A stretch of DNA of 8,228 nucleotides from Candidatus Thorarchaeota archaeon (GTDB lineage Archaea > Asgardarchaeota > Thorarchaeia > Thorarchaeales > Thorarchaeaceae), in contig JAGSHP010000333.1 of the NCBI GenBank assembly GCA_029855925.1, positions 1-8,228 on the forward strand. The letters run 5' to 3'. Positions within the stretch are counted from its first letter, which is position 1; each line of letters starts with the position of its first letter. Below, piece by piece: positions 1 to 6,318 of this stretch. The translations under genes and the position numbers were made by a program. The notes below the pieces were generated by a model, which had not been told where the DNA came from, did no database searches, and worked only from the letters and a program-made list of their open reading frames with translations.

Positions 1-262
1 CCTCTTCTCGGTCAGCAAGGAAGATTGCCATGTCTGAGCATATTCTCTCACAGAACTCGCAATTTACGCAGGCCTCGATGTCACAAGCATCTACAGGGTG
101 GTATCCCTTCTTGTTGTATTTGGTCAGATCGAGACATAGCACATTCTTGGGACAGAACTCGACACAGAGCCCGCATTGTTTGCATTGTTCCTGTAGAATC
201 ACAAGAACCTTCTCTCGGTGTCTGGGCGGTTTTGGCGTTATAGGCTTGCGCACAGATGACAT
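1..262 (-). CDS. Double [4Fe-4S] ferredoxin, likely delta subunit of a 2-oxoacid:ferredoxin oxidoreductase (partial)
   Basis: Eighty-seven codons are visible before the reading frame leaves the left edge. Two classical cluster motifs are present: C27xxC30xxC33xxxC37P and C65xxC68xxC71xxxC75S, with the unusual Ser in place of Pro after the last Cys. The linker contains KKGYHPVDAC, which resembles the KGYHPV segment of KorD-type subunits that accompany 2-oxoglutarate or branched-chain 2-oxoacid:ferredoxin oxidoreductases. These pass electrons from the TPP-bearing subunits to soluble ferredoxin in the cytoplasm. The ATG is set by AGGAG about 9 bases upstream and by an in-frame TAA just above it. 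If the assignment is right, the alpha and beta subunit genes should follow just left of this window. A free-standing ferredoxin is the alternative. Confidence 0.85.
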   Translation of the reverse strand, partial: MSSVRKPITPKPPRHREKVLVILQEQCKQCGLCVEFCPKNVLCLDLTKYNKKGYHPVDACDIEACVNCEFCERICSDMAIFLADREE

Positions 263-473
263 CGCTAATTACTCCTGGCCCACCACGGCGATTGGTTGTC
301 GTGTCGAAGTGTGGGGACAGTTATGCGGCGGCTGCGCCACCGGCAACCTTCGGAGAATCCCACCGCTATAAGAGCGTTACTTTGGCGGACTCCTCTTGAC
401 TACGTATAGGATGACGAGAGTTAAGTATATCTTCCGTTTTAGGCCATATCAGTTCTAACGAGGTGTTGCGTTG
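263..473. other. Divergent intergenic region
   Basis: This stretch separates the leftward ferredoxin gene from the rightward winged-helix gene, so it must hold promoters for both. The rightward one is listed separately. For the leftward gene the only AT-rich candidate is a weak CTTATAG (minus strand, about 365-371), roughly 100 bases above the start codon, which I do not consider secure. No small gene or RNA gene is evident. Confidence 0.5.
421..430 (+). promoter_or_regulatory. TATA-like element for the winged-helix/surface-protein pair
   Basis: TTAAGTATAT lies about 43 bases above the ATG at 474. This would place transcription start near 452-457 and leave a short leader carrying the GAGGTG ribosome site at 460-465. 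Position and composition fit an archaeal TATA box. There is no experimental support. Confidence 0.4.
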
Positions 474-944
474 ATGTCGGAAGATGTACCTCTGAAGGAT
501 TTGGTAGCGGCCCTGAAGGGCAAGACGCTCCAAGTCTATTGGTACATGCTTCGGCACCCGGTCCCGATGACCGCACGTGAGATTCAACGTGGCACACGCC
601 TCTCGAGCCCCTCTCTCTCCATGCATCACCTTGAGCGTCTAAAGAATCTCGGACTTGTCGACAAAGATGTGCATGGACAATACACAATAAGGCGCGACAT
701 TCGCGTCGGGGTGTTGAACCTCTTTGTGGGACGCGGTCGTCTGATGGTCCCCCGATACCTCTTCTATGCGACCTTCTACACCTCGATAACGGCATCTCTA
801 CTCACAGTTGCGTTCTTGACGAACAGTGTCACGAATTGGCTCTCAGTCGTACTCATCGTAATCCTTCTCTCTCTTGATGTCTTGCTCTGGACAGAGACTC
901 TCAGAATCTGGCATGAACAACCGTTTCCGGAGGGCGAAGAATGA
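474..944 (+). CDS. Membrane-tethered winged-helix DNA-binding protein
   Basis: A 156-residue protein. Residues about 8-75 form a winged helix-turn-helix: a first helix around GKTLQVYWYMLRHP, a TAREIQ helix typical of MarR/ArsR-like folds, a probable recognition helix SPSLSMHHLERLKNLG, and a wing ending GQYTI. Two hydrophobic helices follow (about 94-115 and 122-143), so the DNA-binding domain and the short acidic tail should both face the cytoplasm. The role is inferred to be transcription control from the membrane; target and signal are unknown. The ATG at 474 is preferred over the TTG at 471 because GAGGTG (460-465) sits 8 bases before it. The stop overlaps the next start as ATGA, indicating co-translation with the surface protein, the likely partner. 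Archaeal genomes carry many such wHTH-plus-two-helix proteins, mostly uncharacterised. Confidence 0.85.
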   Translation: MSEDVPLKDLVAALKGKTLQVYWYMLRHPVPMTAREIQRGTRLSSPSLSMHHLERLKNLGLVDKDVHGQYTIRRDIRVGVLNLFVGRGRLMVPRYLFYATFYTSITASLLTVAFLTNSVTNWLSVVLIVILLSLDVLLWTETLRIWHEQPFPEGEE

Positions 945-1957
945 GTTCTAAACATAGAACTATTTACGAATTGATTCATAGAATATACTGCCCGACACAA
1001 ATGCGTCGCGAGGCAAGATCAATGAGGTATGCCTTGCTCTCCATTGCATTGGTCATTCTAGTCTTCACTGGGCCCCTTGTTTCTACTACGTCTGACGCAT
1101 CCCCCCCACTGAACTCAAGTTTCCTCCCGCCAAATGCACACCGACTATCCTTGGGATCGCCAAACGTCACTCTGACTTACACGTCAAGGTGGAACTCCAC
1201 AGAGACGTTGGTACACGCTGGTGACAGACTGGCTGGGGACCACATAGTACTTCACGCTCGGTGGGACCCAAGCACCGATATTGTGCAGAGCATCATCTCC
1301 GTCAATGCGACTGTTGTTCCAAAGGAGATATCTGCAGAGAACGCATCAGCAACAGTTTCGATTGATACACGCGCCCTAGGAAACAACTTCACCTGCAAGG
1401 TCAATATGACCGCCGTCTTTGCCAATGACACAGTCACCTCCACCATAGTGGATGACGTGTTCTTGGGGAACTTCTTTGCACCAGAGGTACAGGTCATCTC
1501 TCCAAATGGCGGCGAAGTGTGGGTCGGGGTCAATAACGTGACGTGGATCGCATCTGACAAGAACTCCGATGAAACCTTGACCTTTGACATATTTCTATCC
1601 CCCGACTCAGGTCGCACACTCATGTTGTTAGCGTCTGGTGTCAATCGAACATGGTATCTCTGGGACTGCTCCACGTTCACACAGTCCTCCAGTTATGTGA
1701 TTGCAATACGCGCCTTTGACGGTATCTACTACTCGATGGACATGTCGGATGGCAACTTCACTGCTGGAGGTATCGCCTCAACCACGACGACGGTGACGAC
1801 CACACTACCCACTTCAACAACTACAACCACAACTGCTGCTGCCCCCACAGCCATTGCGGCGTTTGAGGGACCAATACTGACATTTCTCATGGCAGCTCTA
1901 ATCTCGAGTGTAGCAATGGCTCTGTTCGTCTACTACAGTGCCAAGCGCTGGATTTGA
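941..1957 (+). CDS. Membrane-anchored, probably N-glycosylated surface protein with a Kre9/KNH-like Ig domain
   Basis: A 338-residue protein. It has a basic N-terminus, a hydrophobic signal or anchor helix (about 29-48), a long extracellular part, a Thr-rich stalk (280-303) and a C-terminal membrane helix (about 309-331) ending in YYSAKRWI. Eleven N-X-S/T sequons are present (N58, 75, 85, 122, 134, 149, 155, 162, 199, 235, 272). ISPNGGEVW at about 186-194, followed by a beta-rich segment, resembles the Ig-like Kre9/KNH domain of cell-surface proteins. The start at 941 follows GGAGGG (929-934) by 6 bases and overlaps the upstream stop. A second possible start, ATG 1022 with GAGG 8 bases upstream, would give a more conventional signal peptide. 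Translational coupling suggests it works with the winged-helix protein, perhaps as ectodomain or sensor. This is inference. Confidence 0.85.
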   Translation: MSSKHRTIYELIHRIYCPTQMRREARSMRYALLSIALVILVFTGPLVSTTSDASPPLNSSFLPPNAHRLSLGSPNVTLTYTSRWNSTETLVHAGDRLAGDHIVLHARWDPSTDIVQSIISVNATVVPKEISAENASATVSIDTRALGNNFTCKVNMTAVFANDTVTSTIVDDVFLGNFFAPEVQVISPNGGEVWVGVNNVTWIASDKNSDETLTFDIFLSPDSGRTLMLLASGVNRTWYLWDCSTFTQSSSYVIAIRAFDGIYYSMDMSDGNFTAGGIASTTTTVTTTLPTSTTTTTTAAAPTAIAAFEGPILTFLMAALISSVAMALFVYYSAKRWI

Positions 1958-1958
1958 G

Positions 1959-1974
1959 ATCCTCACTGTAGGAT
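1959..1974. repeat. Short inverted repeat at the convergent gene junction
   Basis: ATCCT (1959-1963) and AGGAT (1970-1974) form a 5-bp stem with a 6-base loop, extended by one G-T wobble. It spans the 5-bp gap between the plus-strand surface-protein gene and the minus-strand hdrB. It could help end both transcripts, but it has no T-run, and such a short stem can arise by chance. Confidence 0.25.
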
Positions 1975-2859
1975 TCTATCAAGAATTTCCTTGGTGCTGA
2001 CCACGTGTTTGTGTAGCCCTAGCTGGTCAGGTTCAAGTCCCATGGCCAGGCCCAACAGCTGGGTATAGTAGAAGACCGGGATCTTGTATTTCATCTCACC
2101 AAGTTCTTTGTTCAGCTGTGGCTGCGAGACCTCAAACTGAAGGTGGCAAAACGAACAGACATCCACGATGATGTCGGCACCCGCATCCATCATGTTGTCC
2201 ATCTTCTCTTTTGCAATATCCACACTGACAGGTACGTTACTTCCTCGCACGCCCCCACCGGCACCACAACACATGTACTTGTCCTTGTATCTGATGCTCT
2301 CTGCGCCCGTGGCCTCTACGAGCTCGTCAAGAAACGTGTGTCGTTCGGACTGCTGCCAAGGACGAGTCTTGCTTGGCTTGAGAAGATGGCAACCATAGTG
2401 AACTGCTACCTTAAGCCCCGTGAGTGGGCGTTTGACCATCTTCTTGATCGCCTCTGGTCCCATGTCGTATATCACTTCGATGATGTGCTTGGCGTCTGCC
2501 TCCCCCTTGAACTTGATGCCCATTCCCTTGAAGACCTGCTGGACCTCTCTCAGTTTATCGGGGTCCTCGTGAATGGTGGCAAGGGTTTCCTTGAATGTAC
2601 CATAACATCCGTTGCAGCCAGTAATGATATCGTTACCCGCCTTCTCCGCCAGCGCTAGATTTCTTGAAGCGAGCGCCAGCCATGTTGGTTCATTGAATGA
2701 CCGAATCACTCCTGGGGCTGGACAACAGCTTGCACCCTGAAGGTCCTCGAGCTCCACGCCAAGCCGTGGCATCACTTCTCGAATGCTCTTCTCCACATTT
2801 GGGAATCTGTTCGGCATCACGCAGCCCAGAAAGAAGGAATACTTCTTCGCCTCGGTCAT
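1963..2859 (-). CDS. hdrB: Heterodisulfide reductase subunit B (HdrB)
   Basis: A 298-residue protein with two complete cysteine-rich CCG domains: C13, C45-C46, C82, C85 and C157, C197-C198, C235, C238. In methanogen HdrB these ten cysteines hold two noncubane [4Fe-4S] clusters where the heterodisulfide CoM-S-S-CoB is cleaved. The spacing here fits that pattern fully, so the subunit should be catalytically competent. It has no membrane segment. The natural disulfide substrate in a non-methanogen is uncertain. The gene starts one base after the hdrC stop (TAACATG), with GGGGAG inside the end of hdrC as ribosome site. No hdrA, the flavin subunit needed for electron bifurcation, is adjacent; unlinked hdrA and hdrCB are known in some methanogens. 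A succinate dehydrogenase or glycolate oxidase-type CCG protein is less likely given length and neighbour. Confidence 0.95.
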   Translation of the reverse strand: MTEAKKYSFFLGCVMPNRFPNVEKSIREVMPRLGVELEDLQGASCCPAPGVIRSFNEPTWLALASRNLALAEKAGNDIITGCNGCYGTFKETLATIHEDPDKLREVQQVFKGMGIKFKGEADAKHIIEVIYDMGPEAIKKMVKRPLTGLKVAVHYGCHLLKPSKTRPWQQSERHTFLDELVEATGAESIRYKDKYMCCGAGGGVRGSNVPVSVDIAKEKMDNMMDAGADIIVDVCSFCHLQFEVSQPQLNKELGEMKYKIPVFYYTQLLGLAMGLEPDQLGLHKHVVSTKEILDRILQ

Positions 2860-2860
2860 G

Positions 2861-3406
2861 TTACTTGCACTCCCCAGTCTTTTCTATGAGTTCAATGAAG
2901 TGCGTTCTTCTCATTATCTCTTGGACCTGTTCCAGTGCCTCTTCACTCGAATGAGTTGTAGGTGGAATCTCACTGAGCCCTAGCTCCCTGCGCATCTCCC
3001 GATTTGCATCATCCAGCGGGACAGCATGCCCTGTCTTAATGAGCTTCTGTGATGCCTTCTTGTGTTGGGGGAGCATGTACCCCTCCTCTACTGCCATGTT
3101 GCGCATGATGATGATTGCATCAGTGACCTTGATCTGCCGTGGGCATCTCTCAAGACATGTGAGACAGGTTGCGCAGAGCCAGAGGTCTGGAGAGCTGAGC
3201 ACCTCCTCCTTTAGTCCCAAGAGTGCTTTTCGGATGAGCTCTCTGGTCCTGAATGCAGTGCGTCTTCCACTTGGACAGACACTTGAACAAGTGCCACACT
3301 GGATACAGGTCCGAATTCTGTCCGCACCTGCTCTCACAATGGCGTCCACAAACGTGAGGTCAATGTCTTCATCATCGATGATCTCTCGGGAGATGGGGCT
3401 TGTCAT
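2861..3406 (-). CDS. hdrC: Heterodisulfide reductase subunit C (HdrC)
   Basis: A 181-residue soluble protein with two [4Fe-4S] motifs: C34xxC37xxC40xxxC44P and C78xxC81xxC84xxxC88P. These relay electrons from HdrA to HdrB in the HdrABC complex. The N-terminus is acidic (IIDDEDIDLTF) and the C-terminal part is helical, as usual in HdrC. The reading frame is open further upstream to an ATG at 3454. The start at 3406 is preferred because GAGG lies about 7 bases before it, and because the upstream extension overlaps the likely TATA box and has no ribosome site. It is the first gene of an hdrC-hdrB operon, the order seen in methanogens. The absence of membrane helices argues against HdrE/DsrM-type partners. 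Confidence 0.95.
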   Translation of the reverse strand: MTSPISREIIDDEDIDLTFVDAIVRAGADRIRTCIQCGTCSSVCPSGRRTAFRTRELIRKALLGLKEEVLSSPDLWLCATCLTCLERCPRQIKVTDAIIIMRNMAVEEGYMLPQHKKASQKLIKTGHAVPLDDANREMRRELGLSEIPPTTHSSEEALEQVQEIMRRTHFIELIEKTGECK

Positions 3407-3453
3407 TTCAGACCCTCGGTATTGCTTCCAATGCACATGCGCTCCGCATAGCA

Positions 3454-3463
3454 CGATATAAGC
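3454..3463 (-). promoter_or_regulatory. TATA-like element of the hdrCB operon
   Basis: On the minus strand GCTTATATCG lies about 48 bases above the hdrC ATG at 3406. Initiation about 25 bases downstream would give a short leader that includes the GAGG ribosome site. The 85-bp gap to the preceding radical SAM gene and this element suggest hdrCB is transcribed on its own. Confidence 0.45.
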
Positions 3464-3491
3464 CTATAGCCCGACTGTGCCTCTCCGACGC

Positions 3492-4574
3492 TCATCCGAT
3501 ATAGTATTCCTCATTCGACAATAATGATACGTTGCCGATGTTCACGTCCACAAGTCCCGCTTCAATGGCTATGTCCCGTGCATGGTACGCATGTCTATGG
3601 CTCGTTCTCGGCAGGTCTCTCATGTGATGATGCGGTGCGAACCCAAGGAACGCCGTTGGTATGGTTGGGTCGCACTCAGCAATGAGTTCAACCAGCCTTC
3701 GGATCTCATAGTCGTCAACATAGCCTGGCACGAGCAGAATGCTTGCCACAAGGAACTTGCCTTCATGTTTGCTGGAAATGGATGCAAGTCGCTTGAAGTT
3801 ACGTAATACTACATCGTTTCTAACACCTGTGAGTGCCGTATAGATCGAAGGTGTGTACGCCTTGAGATCGAACTTGATAGTTCCACCGCTCCGTATCACG
3901 ACATCCGCCATGGGATTCAGCCACTTCATCGAGATGTTCCCATTGGTTTCGTAACAAACGATCACATCCCCATGCTCAACGGCGAGTTCCGCGGTTTCGA
4001 GAGAGTGTCGCATGTTACAGGCAGGATCGCCTCCGAAGTAGCATATGCATGCGGTGTCTGTGTCTATGACATTCACCAGTTCTTCTGGCGACATGCGTGG
4101 CCTCCCTTCACGCATCATCTCCTTGAAAGAGTCGTTCTGGCAGAAGAAACAGTCAGAGTTGCAGGAGCCATAGAACACTGCAAGATTCTTGAGCCGTACT
4201 GACTGTAGCGATCTTCTGTGTGACTTGGAGACTGGGCAGATCCAGTCTGCAACACAGTTAGTCGGTAGTGGATCAAAGTACCAAGAGACCACGGCCTGTC
4301 CGGGAAATCGTTCGACAATGCGTCCGTTCTGGCATCTGTACATCCCACAGAAGCCAATCTCCCCCTCATCCAACCTGCAGTGGTTGCCGCACTCGGAACA
4401 CACCACTCCCCCTGACTGCGGAATCTCCGGAGGGAGACCACGTTTCTCTCGCAACGCTCGATGCTGCTCCAGTGCCCTCTCAATCAGGCTCGGCTCTCTT
4501 CTGAGGCATTCCCCACAGTGACCAATGACCTCAGAGGCCAAATGGTGCCGGTCACTGTGTCCTGTGCAATACAT
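3492..4574 (-). CDS. Radical SAM protein with Cys-rich N-terminal region (activating-enzyme-like, COG1180 type)
   Basis: A 360-residue protein. Its radical SAM core has FYGSCNSDCFFCQN (C138xxxC142xxC145) to bind the [4Fe-4S] cluster and SAM. Downstream are FGGDPACN (the GGE-like SAM contact), an ETNG motif, and KFDLKAY, all typical of pyruvate formate-lyase-activating-enzyme relatives. Before the core lie C59xxC62xxxC66 and C76, a ribbon-like group (CSECGNHCRL...GFCG), then DPLPTNCVADWICP with C107 and C113; an earlier GHCGEC (C20, C23) may add a metal site. Substrate unknown. The ATG at 4574 (start MYCTGHSDRHH) is chosen because upstream sequence in the same frame belongs to a different, decayed radical SAM gene. 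There is no clear Shine-Dalgarno site, but an AT-rich element 24 bases upstream would fit a leaderless message. Calling the whole open frame to 4835 would be a false fusion of 447 residues. Confidence 0.8.
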   Translation of the reverse strand: MYCTGHSDRHHLASEVIGHCGECLRREPSLIERALEQHRALREKRGLPPEIPQSGGVVCSECGNHCRLDEGEIGFCGMYRCQNGRIVERFPGQAVVSWYFDPLPTNCVADWICPVSKSHRRSLQSVRLKNLAVFYGSCNSDCFFCQNDSFKEMMREGRPRMSPEELVNVIDTDTACICYFGGDPACNMRHSLETAELAVEHGDVIVCYETNGNISMKWLNPMADVVIRSGGTIKFDLKAYTPSIYTALTGVRNDVVLRNFKRLASISSKHEGKFLVASILLVPGYVDDYEIRRLVELIAECDPTIPTAFLGFAPHHHMRDLPRTSHRHAYHARDIAIEAGLVDVNIGNVSLLSNEEYYIG

Positions 4575-5380
4575 GTCTATACCATTATGATTCCACGCAA
4601 TATTATTGTTGCCGCCCCCATTGAACTCCGGGCGGGCTTGGAGAAGTCGCCCGTCAAAACCGCTCTGGCGCTCATAACGGGGGCGCTCAGCGTTGACACG
4701 GACCTCTCCTAGTCGCTCAAGAAGCTCGTCAATGAGTGGGTTCGCCAAGAAATTGTTGTCATAGAAGCCGACGCGTGGCTTATGGATCCTGCTGATGACG
4801 GTTTCAACTGGAATGGGGCGAATGTATCCCTCCAATCACTATGCATAGCAGAAGGGGCACTGACGGATACAGCCCCTACTGGCCACAAGGACCTGTAGGT
4901 CAAGCTCTTTGACTCGGGGACCTAAGAGGGTGTAGTCGGCAGGATTGTTGTCTGCGGAGGACACCAGCCGCTCATACACAGCATCGTTTCCGAATAGGTT
5001 TCGACAGAAGCGAGCGTGGTGAGGATTCCCCCGACACGAAATCGTGCTGTGGGAAACGCTTGACGGTATGCCTGTACCGCCACCCGTACATAGTCTGACC
5101 AGAACGTGAAGAGGGTCGTCACCCATACCTCATCAGGAACAAACTCATCAGGTGATGGCAATTCTCCATTCGGGAACAATCTAACCTCGATACCAAAGGA
5201 CTTGAGCCATGCACCAATCTTCATCAGACCGTAGGGAATAGACTGATGGCTGTTCTTGGATTTTGACGGCCACGGGAACCTTGGTTGCACAAGGGCAATT
5301 CGTAATCTGGGTCTTAGGTCTATCTTGAGGTCTTGGAGCCTTGGTTGGGCCTTATGTCGTACATGTACCACGCTCGTCAT
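4575..5380 (-). pseudogene. Decayed B12-binding-like radical SAM gene: frameshift, two in-frame stops, lost C-terminus
   Basis: From ATG 5380 the frame encodes RIALVQPRFPWP, SIPYGLMKIGAWLKS and PDEVWVTTLF. This is the N-terminal Rossmann-like domain of archaeal B12-binding radical SAM proteins; I see no DxHxxG cobalamin motif. After RVGG (about 5028-5036) similarity passes to another frame (NDAVYERL, ADYTLL, then VASRGCIRQCPFCYA with CxxxCxxC). Codons TAG (4839-4841) and TGA (4836-4838) then interrupt that frame. It resumes as LEGYIRPIPVETV, FYDNNFLANP and SGFDGRLLQARPE, all recognisable family motifs, so the stops replace two residues. Past about 4625 similarity ends and the usual remaining C-terminal part is missing; a short Asn/Gly-rich stretch joins the next gene. 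Three independent lesions indicate a pseudogene rather than a working enzyme. Sequencing error could explain one lesion but not all. Confidence 0.8.
4599..4607 (-). promoter_or_regulatory. Possible TATA element for a leaderless radical SAM message
   Basis: On the minus strand AATAATATT ends 24 bases before the ATG at 4574, the spacing expected if transcription starts at the start codon. It sits in the low-complexity tail of the upstream broken gene. The call rests on spacing and composition alone. Confidence 0.3.
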
Positions 5381-5401
5381 GGATAGTGATTGCCGGTCAT
5401 G

Positions 5402-5411
5402 TATTTAATAC
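5402..5411 (-). promoter_or_regulatory. TATA-like element of the decayed radical SAM gene
   Basis: On the minus strand TATTAAATAC ends about 21 bases above the ATG at 5380, suitable for a leaderless or nearly leaderless transcript. It appears intact although the gene behind it is broken, so transcription could still enter the downstream radical SAM gene. Confidence 0.4.
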
Positions 5412-5620
5412 TGGAATTATCACTGGATGACATTTGTCCATTTGGTCATGGAATGCCGGAGTACTATTATCAGTAGGCAGTGGCACTCATTATCTTGTTC
5501 ATTCGGAGTGCGAATGCCCTATTCGAGCGGCCAGAACCATGTACCAGTACATTATAATTCATATGGTGCTCGATTTTCGTATCACTTTCTGAGAGGTTCG
5601 CTGGAGGCACTCTATGAGTT
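5412..5620. other. Divergent intergenic region
   Basis: About 210 AT-rich bases lie between the leftward broken gene and the rightward membrane-protein gene. It holds the rightward TATA-like element (5552-5559) and the GGAGG site at 5603-5607. I find no RNA gene or conserved small gene. Reading frames crossing it give no recognisable protein. Confidence 0.5.
5552..5559 (+). promoter_or_regulatory. TATA-like element for the membrane-protein gene
   Basis: TTATAATT lies about 62 bases above the ATG at 5621. Initiation near 5582-5587 would give a leader of about 35 bases containing GGAGG. Confidence 0.4.
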
Positions 5621-5633
5621 ATGCAATTGAATA
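5613..5633 (+). other. Six-codon reading frame overlapping the start of the membrane-protein gene
   Basis: GGAGG (5603-5607) is 5 bases from an ATG at 5613 but 13 bases from the ATG at 5621. The first ATG opens MSYAIE and stops at TAA (5631-5633), overlapping the start of the 217-residue protein in another frame. It may be a short leader peptide, or the ribosome site may simply serve the 5621 start at long spacing. Confidence 0.25.
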
Positions 5634-6274
5634 ATAAGACCATACTATTCTGGTTCGTCCTCATTGTGCTAGGAGTTGTATCTATAGTTTCCTTCGTTTC
5701 GCTCGTGCTGACTTGGGTCCCCCTACTTACTCCACCTGCTGACCCGTTCAGTACCATTACAAGTCTGATCTTTAGCCTCAGTGGAATTTATTTTACCTAT
5801 AAGAGCAAAGAGATAGACAAATTGCCACTGGTCAAAGATGGCCGTGCGATTCTCAGATGCAAACTGAAGGTCTATGATATTATTAATTCATGGCTTACTA
5901 TGAATTTCGATTATGGTCCAGGGATTTTGTCGCCCCAAGCACTTGAGAGGCAGGAAAGCCTCTTGATGGAACAGTTAATGGAACTTGAGGACACGTGTGG
6001 CAGTTACTATCCGGACTTTATCAGCCTACTTGCTGCCATACGTGAACGTACCGCCATACCATTTCCGCTCCTGACTCTTAAGGACACGACAGATTGGTAC
6101 TATAGAACACTTGACGAGGTCCGGAAACGCCTCGGACGTGAACTGAAATCTGTTCTGAAGCGGGATGGTTTCGACAAGTTCTTTGCAACACACCCCTCAA
6201 GATGGACACTGATCCGCTACAGGTTGAAGGGCTGGTGGAGGGACAGGCGGACTGCCAAGGCACCACAAGAGTGA
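5621..6274 (+). CDS. Unrecognised membrane protein with two N-terminal helices and a cytoplasmic tail
   Basis: A 217-residue protein I cannot assign to a family. Hydrophobic helices are at about 8-31 (FWFVLIVLGVVSIVSF) and 45-61 (ITSLIFSLSGIYFTY), separated by a Pro-rich loop (LLTPPADPF). The remaining roughly 155 residues are soluble and mostly helical, rich in Leu, Glu and Arg, and end strongly basic (RLKGWWRDRR), so the tail is probably cytoplasmic. No catalytic motif is evident. The start is uncertain: GGAGG is 13 bases upstream, long for a ribosome site, and a competing ATG lies at 5613. It stands alone, with its own promoter-like element and a T-rich run after the stop. Its position between a decayed gene and a restriction-type enzyme leaves its role open, including a defence role. 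Confidence 0.7.
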   Translation: MQLNNKTILFWFVLIVLGVVSIVSFVSLVLTWVPLLTPPADPFSTITSLIFSLSGIYFTYKSKEIDKLPLVKDGRAILRCKLKVYDIINSWLTMNFDYGPGILSPQALERQESLLMEQLMELEDTCGSYYPDFISLLAAIRERTAIPFPLLTLKDTTDWYYRTLDEVRKRLGRELKSVLKRDGFDKFFATHPSRWTLIRYRLKGWWRDRRTAKAPQE

Positions 6275-6301
6275 CCTCTCCTTCGTCTATCCTGCCATTT
6301 A

Positions 6302-6318
6302 CCTTTCGTCTTTTTCTT
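6302..6318 (+). terminator. Pyrimidine/T-rich probable archaeal terminator
   Basis: CCTTTCGTCTTTTTCTT begins 28 bases after the stop of the membrane-protein gene. Archaeal RNA polymerase stops at T-runs without needing a hairpin, and the downstream region has no convincing gene on this strand nearby. Confidence 0.4.

Noticed and set aside
25..371. Plus-strand open frames across the ferredoxin gene
   Set aside because: They are antisense to two clear ferredoxin motifs and have no recognisable protein content.
1786..1845. ACN-rich stretch as a possible tandem repeat
   Set aside because: It encodes the Thr-rich stalk of the surface protein in frame. The unit is imprecise and explained by protein composition.
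2143..2658. 171-codon plus-strand open frame inside hdrB
   Set aside because: It lies wholly antisense to a well-supported HdrB with all ten cluster cysteines. Its translation shows no family features.
3404..3454. Longer HdrC starting at ATG 3454 (197 residues)
   Set aside because: There is no ribosome site before it, the extension would overlap the likely TATA element, and its extra residues do not resemble HdrC. GAGG before ATG 3406 supports the shorter form.
4836..4841. Pyrrolysine/selenocysteine recoding of TAG TGA
   Set aside because: Two different recoded codons in a row would be extraordinary, and the same gene also has a frameshift and a lost C-terminus, so decay is the simpler reading. 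It is kept as a checkable finding.
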